NCBI GenBank assembly: GCA_039925145.1
Contig: JBDSZL010000038.1
Location: forward strand, 120,674 to 184,673
From: JBDSZL01 sp039925145
GTDB lineage: Bacteria; Acidobacteriota; Vicinamibacteria; Vicinamibacterales; SCN-69-37
DNA length: 64,000 nt
Reading direction: 5' to 3'
Part shown: positions 60,031 to 64,000 of the stretch, in pieces
Layout of the letters: every line of letters begins with the position of its first letter
How positions within the stretch are numbered: the first letter of the stretch is position 1
The notes under the pieces: model-generated
Databases searched by the model: none
The model's input: only the letters and a program-made list of their open reading frames with translations
What the model was told of the DNA's origin: nothing
Program-made: the position numbers and the translations under genes

Positions 60031-61073
60031 CCCTCCGGCTCGACGATCGGTCTCATCGCCGCTATAACCCCTTGCGCGGTGACTGGGTCCTGGTCTCGCC
60101 GTTCCGTACCCGCCGCCCCTGGCTTGGGCAGGTGGAGGCCGTGGCGCCAGAGACACGCCCCGCGCACGACCCGTCCTGCTACCTCTGTCCTGGGGGCACG
60201 CGCGCTGGTGGGGCGGTGAACCCTCTGTATGAGTCGACGTTCGTGTTCACCAACGATTTCTCGGCGCTGGTCCCAAACGCTGAGCCGGCGGTGGTCGACG
60301 GCAGCGGTGATGGGCTGCTCATCGCGCAGCCGGCATCGGGTGAGTGCAGGGTGATCTGCTTTTCGCCGCGTCACGACCTCACGCTGGCCGATATGCCCCC
60401 TGACGAGATCGAGGCGGTGGTCGATACCTGGGCGGCACAAACGGTGGAGCTTGGCGCCACGTATCGATGGGTGCAGGTCTTCGAGAACAAGGGGGCCATC
60501 ATGGGCGCCTCGAACCCGCATCCGCACGGGCAAATCTGGGCGGGCGACTTTCTGCCGACGGAGGCCGCGCTCGAAGATGCGATGCAACGCGCGCACTGGC
60601 TGGAGCACGGCTCGCCCCTGTTGATTGATTACGTCACGACGGAACGCCGCGCGGCGGACCGCGTCGTGATCGACCACGACGACTGGCTCGTGGTCGTCCC
60701 ATTCTGGGCCGTGTGGCCGTTCGAAGTCCTCGTCATCGCGCGGCGCGCGGTCGCGCGCCTGCCAGATCTCACGCGGCGCGAGCGGAGTAGTCTGGCGGTG
60801 GTGCTGGGCGACCTGCTCACGCGGTACGACGGCCTGTTCGAGACCTCGTTTCCGTACTCGATGGGATGGCACGGGGCGCCGTTTGGCGATGACGACATCT
60901 CTCACTGGCAACTGCACGCACATTTCTATCCGCCACTCCTTCGCTCGGCGACCGTGAAGAAGTTCATGGTGGGCTACGAGATGCTCGCCGAGCCCCAGCG
61001 TGACGTCACGGCAGAGCAGGCCGCCGAACGCCTGGCCTCCATCAAAATTCCGGCCGCTGACGGCTTCGTATGA
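60027..61073 (+). CDS. galT: Galactose-1-phosphate uridylyltransferase
   Basis: Transfers UMP between UDP-glucose and galactose-1-phosphate. It has 348 residues with a GTG start. The nucleophile motif SNPHPHGQIW carries the catalytic His, and CYLCPGG provides the zinc Cys pair. WVQVFENKGAIMG and HAHFYPPLLRS are family segments. Translationally coupled to galK by a four-base overlap. UDP-galactose epimerase (galE) is not in this window. Confidence 0.94.
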   Translation: MTLRLDDRSHRRYNPLRGDWVLVSPFRTRRPWLGQVEAVAPETRPAHDPSCYLCPGGTRAGGAVNPLYESTFVFTNDFSALVPNAEPAVVDGSGDGLLIAQPASGECRVICFSPRHDLTLADMPPDEIEAVVDTWAAQTVELGATYRWVQVFENKGAIMGASNPHPHGQIWAGDFLPTEAALEDAMQRAHWLEHGSPLLIDYVTTERRAADRVVIDHDDWLVVVPFWAVWPFEVLVIARRAVARLPDLTRRERSSLAVVLGDLLTRYDGLFETSFPYSMGWHGAPFGDDDISHWQLHAHFYPPLLRSATVKKFMVGYEMLAEPQRDVTAEQAAERLASIKIPAADGFV

Positions 61074-61122
61074 CCCGCGAACATCGCTCGACGCCGCGCA
61101 GCCGTAGTAGTGTGAGAGGCGC

Positions 61123-61716
61123 GTGAGGCCAGACTTGCCGCTTGCTGACGGGCCCGTCGATGCCGACCGGCAGTTGATTCGATCGATCGCTGGTGGGTCG
61201 GCCGAAGCGCTGGCCGATTTGTACGATCGCTACGTCACCATTGTGTTCGGTCTCGCGCGGCGGATCACGGGTTGCGTCGAGGACGCCGAAGAGGTGGTGC
61301 AGGACGTGTTCTCGCAGGTGTGGAGACAGGCCGGCCGGTATGACGAGAGCCGGGCCACCGCCGCGGGCTGGATCGTGATGCTGGCCAGGGCCCGCTCAAT
61401 CGATCGTGTGCGTGTCAGGCTGGCGCGCCCCGATCAGACCGCGAGCGCGCAGCTCGAGGCGTTGGCGCCGCTGGCGGCCTCGAGCCCGAGCCCCGAGGCC
61501 GCTGCGCTTGGCGCCGACGATACGCGCCAGATCAGGGCAGCGCTCGAAGAGCTGCCAGACACCCAGCGCTCGCTCATCGAGCTGGCGTACTTCGAAGGGC
61601 TCACGCACGTCGAGATTGCCGTTCAAACACGGGTGCCCTTGGGCACGGTCAAGACGCGACTGCGGAGCGCCATGACGACATTGAGAAGCGCGCTTTCGCC
61701 GTTGCAGAAGGGGTGA
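61123..61716 (+). CDS. ECF-type RNA polymerase sigma factor
   Basis: A 197-residue sigma-70 factor of the extracytoplasmic function type, GTG start. Region 2 has ALADLYDRYVTIVFGLARRI and EDAEEVVQDVFSQVW, and region 4 has ALEELPDTQRSLIELAYFEGLTHVEIAVQTRVPLGTVKTRLRSA with a good helix-turn-helix. It directs polymerase to stress or envelope genes. The downstream gene, 31 bases away, encodes its likely anti-sigma factor. Confidence 0.92.
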   Translation: MRPDLPLADGPVDADRQLIRSIAGGSAEALADLYDRYVTIVFGLARRITGCVEDAEEVVQDVFSQVWRQAGRYDESRATAAGWIVMLARARSIDRVRVRLARPDQTASAQLEALAPLAASSPSPEAAALGADDTRQIRAALEELPDTQRSLIELAYFEGLTHVEIAVQTRVPLGTVKTRLRSAMTTLRSALSPLQKG

Positions 61717-61747
61717 CCAGGGAGAGCCTGCTCTTTCCGAGCCAGCC

Positions 61748-62590
61748 ATGATGGGACACGAGGCTTTTGACGTCGACGTCGCCGCCTATGCGCTGGATGC
61801 CCTTCCATCGCAGGAGCGCCGGGCGTTCGAAACGCATCTGGCCACTTGTGCGGACTGCCAGCGCGAGCTGGTGTCGCTGCAACGGGTGGCGGCGGGCATC
61901 GGCGCATCGACCGATCCGATGAATCCGCCGGCCGGATTGCGCGCGCGCGTGCTCTCTCGAGCCACCGCGCAGCCGCAGGACCTCCCCGTACCGAACACAG
62001 CGGTGCCGGTGGCCGGACGGCCGGTGCCGCGCGTGCCTGGGCGCTATGGCGTGTGGCTCGCGCTTGCGGCGTCAATCGCGTGCGTCGGGCTCCTCGGCAC
62101 GTACGCGTGGGCCCTTCGCGCGCAACTCACCACAACACGGGAGCTGCTCGCCGACCTCTCGGTGCGAACCGAGGCGCTGCGGGCCCAATTGGCGTCGGCC
62201 CGGCAGGACTCGGCGACACTCACCAACGCGGTCAATGTGATCCGATCCGGCCGCGTGATCAAGGTCGATCTGCGCGGACAGGGAACCGCGCCAGATGCTG
62301 CCGCCCGTGCGCTCGTCGGGCAGGGCGGTGGGCTCGTGTTCAACGCAGACCACCTGCCGCCCCTGGCGCGCGACCGTTCCTATCAGCTGTGGGTGTTCGC
62401 GCAGGGAAGTTCCGAGCCCATTGGGGCCGGCACCTTCGATGTCGACGCCTCGGGCAGTTCGACGATGGCGATTGGGCTGCCAGCGGGCGTCACAGTGGTG
62501 GCCGCGCTGGCCGTGACCGACGAGCCGAAAGGTGGATCGCCTAGGCCGACGACATCGCCTCTGCTGTTGGGAAAACCCGTCGCGAATTAG
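61748..62590 (+). CDS. RskA-like membrane anti-sigma factor
   Basis: A 280-residue single-span membrane protein. The N-terminal zinc anti-sigma motif is His30-x3-Cys34-x2-Cys37 (ETHLATCADC). A transmembrane segment near 101-122 (VWLALAASIACVGLLGTYAWAL) leads to a periplasmic RskA-type domain (NADHLPPLARDRSYQLWVF, IGAGTFDVDASG). It probably holds the ECF factor at the membrane until an envelope signal or protease releases it. The pair is likely cotranscribed. Confidence 0.9.
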   Translation: MMGHEAFDVDVAAYALDALPSQERRAFETHLATCADCQRELVSLQRVAAGIGASTDPMNPPAGLRARVLSRATAQPQDLPVPNTAVPVAGRPVPRVPGRYGVWLALAASIACVGLLGTYAWALRAQLTTTRELLADLSVRTEALRAQLASARQDSATLTNAVNVIRSGRVIKVDLRGQGTAPDAAARALVGQGGGLVFNADHLPPLARDRSYQLWVFAQGSSEPIGAGTFDVDASGSSTMAIGLPAGVTVVAALAVTDEPKGGSPRPTTSPLLLGKPVAN

Positions 62591-62732
62591 AAGGAAGCCC
62601 GTCGCTCGACGCGGTCCCGCGCTCGCAGTCGTGGCGCCGCCTTGGCACATCGCCTGGGCAGAGTCGGCTGCGCGAGCCCTGGGTCTTCTGAGTTGTGCCT
62701 CGCCGTGATTCGAGATTCGAATAGACCTGCCA

Positions 62733-62750
62733 CGTTCGGCTCGCCGAACG
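62733..62750. terminator. Inverted repeat after the isomerase gene
   Basis: CGTTCGGC and GCCGAACG form an 18-base palindrome with a two-base centre, able to fold as a seven-pair stem with a CTCG tetraloop. It sits two bases after the stop at 62753 on the minus strand, between two convergent genes. There is no T-run, so a terminator role is only possible. Confidence 0.4.
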
Positions 62751-62752
62751 CG

Positions 62753-63673
62753 TCAGTATGTGGTCGCCGAGAGGACTGGGCGAGCCAGGCCGATCGACGA
62801 CGGTGAGGCCAGGAGCGTGTAAGGCCCCTCGGTGAAGGCGCGGCGGATCAACGCGATCATGCGGGGCGCCTCGGTCGCAAAGTTCGGGCTGGACGCCTCG
62901 ACGCTGATCCGGCCCTTGTAATTGATCTTTCGCAGGTTTGCGAAGAAGGGCGCGTAGTCGTACTCGCTCCAGGCCAGCGGGAACACCCGGCCCTGCGGAT
63001 TAGCGATGTGCAGGTGCTTGAGGTGGCTGCCAGCCTGCAGGATGATGGAGGGATCCTCTTTCTCGCTGGCCAGGTGGTAGAAGTCGATCAGCAGTTCGAA
63101 GTTCGGGTCGTTGATGGCCTTCACCAGTTCGAAGCCTTCGACGGCCGTGTTGATGATGTTGCTCTCCTGGCTACGCAGCGGCTCGATGACCACCGTGATG
63201 CCTGCGGCGTGCGCTTCCGGTCCGATGCGCTTGCCGAACGCCACCAGTTGCTGGAACGCCTCGGCCTTCGAGAACCCGTCGGGCACCCGGCGGGCGCCGC
63301 CACTGCCGAAGCACAGAATCTTCACGCCGAGCTGCGAGAGCCGTGAGAAGGCCTTCTTGACGTAGACCATCTGCTCGACGGGCGAGGTCGGCTGCGGACC
63401 GGTGAGATGAATCGAACCCGGCAGGAAGAGGTTGGCGTTGAGCGTCGGAATGCCAGCTTGCTTGGCCTGCGCCACGGCAGCCTCGAAGTCGGCGTCTGCC
63501 AGCCCGGCGACTTCTGAGGCGCTGATTTCCGCGTAGTCGAACCCGCCGGCTTTCGCCTGCTCGAGCCCCTGCAGTCGCGTGCAGTAGCCGACCTGAACAG
63601 TGCCGCTCTGACGTCCGTATAAAGAGATACTCACGAGCGAGAGCAGCGTCACGACGAAGCCGAACCGTTTCAT
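62753..63673 (-). CDS. Exported sugar phosphate isomerase/epimerase-like protein
   Basis: A 306-residue TIM-barrel protein of the AP-endonuclease-2/xylose-isomerase-like superfamily. The ATG at 63673 has AGGATCAGG nearby and gives a signal peptide (RFGFVVTLLSLVSISLYG); residues upstream in the same frame are not coding-like. Barrel landmarks are GFDYAEISASEVAG, GITVVIEPLRSQESNIINT with a metal Glu, ELLIDFYHLASEKED with Asp and His, LKHLHIAN and GRISVEASS. Periplasmic members occur next to secreted sugar oxidoreductases in this phylum. Substrate unknown. Confidence 0.83.
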   Translation of the reverse strand: MKRFGFVVTLLSLVSISLYGRQSGTVQVGYCTRLQGLEQAKAGGFDYAEISASEVAGLADADFEAAVAQAKQAGIPTLNANLFLPGSIHLTGPQPTSPVEQMVYVKKAFSRLSQLGVKILCFGSGGARRVPDGFSKAEAFQQLVAFGKRIGPEAHAAGITVVIEPLRSQESNIINTAVEGFELVKAINDPNFELLIDFYHLASEKEDPSIILQAGSHLKHLHIANPQGRVFPLAWSEYDYAPFFANLRKINYKGRISVEASSPNFATEAPRMIALIRRAFTEGPYTLLASPSSIGLARPVLSATTY

Positions 63674-63684
63674 GCCTGATCCTT

Positions 63685-63707
63685 CCCAGCCCGTAGCCGG
63701 GGCTGGG
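63685..63707 (-). promoter_or_regulatory. Hairpin in the leader of the isomerase gene
   Basis: Eight-base perfect arms CCCAGCCC and GGGCTGGG with a seven-base loop end eleven bases upstream of the ATG on the minus strand, immediately before the ribosome site. A stem this close to the ribosome site could affect translation or mRNA stability. No ligand-binding fold is recognisable. Confidence 0.45.
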
Positions 63708-63881
63708 CATCCCGTCGCCCCAGGCTCGCGGGCATGCGCGCACGCGCCCCTGGCAGGAACGCGGGGCAGCCTCCCCAGGCCGGACATCGAGACCCGAAGT
63801 CCTACAGTCAGTCAGATGGACGCTTCATGAGTACGACTTCGGCCCGACGCTGTCAACTCGCCTCGGCAAGGTGTGTCAACG

Positions 63882-63925
63882 CGCAGTAGAAATGTCCCCC
63901 TTCTTCACGCAGTAGAAATGTCCCC
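63882..63925. repeat. Two 18-base direct repeats, possible insertion-sequence end
   Basis: CGCAGTAGAAATGTCCCC occurs at 63882-63899 and again at 63908-63925, 26 bases apart. TGTCAAC words precede them at 63851 and 63874. Multiple short terminal repeats with an AGAAATGTCC core are reminiscent of IS21-family ends. No transposase is visible in the remaining 75 bases. From 63708 to the window edge I see no other gene. Confidence 0.45.
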
Positions 63926-64000
63926 TTCGTTCCGAATCGTTCGAGGCGTGGGGGACGCGGTCTGTGCGTCCGCCGCGCCGAGGGCCCGTGTCAGCGGGCG

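Overview
The window is about 64 kb of high-GC, densely coded bacterial DNA with no rRNA, tRNA or CRISPR. The gene content points to Acidobacteriota, most likely the Vicinamibacteria branch. Evidence includes two VWFA-type Acidobacterial proteins, a 1236-residue Oar-like TonB-dependent receptor with an N-terminal carboxypeptidase-regulatory domain, Tat-exported SMP-30 and Gfo/Idh/MocA proteins, a DUF2934 protein and a secreted protein built from Cys/NGGW repeats. The lineage is an inference from family content; nothing here is a phylogenetic marker.

Layout. 0-6 kb: sugar-acid catabolism (partial KDPG-type aldolase, SDR dehydrogenase, ExuT-like MFS transporter), a SLOG-like protein and a periplasmic SMP-30/gluconolactonase. 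6-13 kb: zinc-ribbon protein, winged-helix/membrane regulator, a cis-prenyltransferase with an odd tail, a DUF4097 lipoprotein, an exported oxidoreductase and a cysE-cysK cysteine operon. 13-23 kb: a block mostly on the minus strand with a copper nitrite reductase fused to cytochrome c (nirK), a NirV/FGE-like gene and a SCO protein, followed by a VWA protein and the Oar-like receptor. 23-33 kb: a phosphoesterase/small protein/outer-membrane barrel operon, a methyltransferase with two secreted esterases, and a three-gene FAD-GMC dehydrogenase complex (catalytic subunit with a four-Cys Fe-S-like motif, Tat small subunit, cytochrome c).

33-41 kb: housekeeping and stress genes (rlmN, CBS protein, nfo, pepT, histidine phosphatase, HAD phosphatase) and a compact ParS/Xre-RES toxin-antitoxin pair whose promoter overlaps an inverted-repeat operator. 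41.8-56.8 kb: a surface-glycan locus: several polytopic GT-C-like proteins, an FkbM methyltransferase, a Wzx-type flippase, an acetyltransferase/ketoisomerase fusion and a GT2 glycosyltransferase, interrupted by the Cys/NGGW-repeat protein and a secreted HEAT-repeat protein. 56.8-63.7 kb: a galactose module (GH97, galK, galT), an ECF sigma/anti-sigma pair and an exported sugar isomerase-like protein. The right edge carries short direct repeats that look like an insertion-sequence end.

The most interesting items are the RES operator, the FAD dehydrogenase with a possible Fe-S site and a collagen-like insert, the Cys/NGGW repeat protein, the nirK-nirV-sco cluster, and the cis-prenyltransferase whose tail overlaps the opposing gene. 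I found no complete, clearly new multi-gene defence or biosynthetic system.
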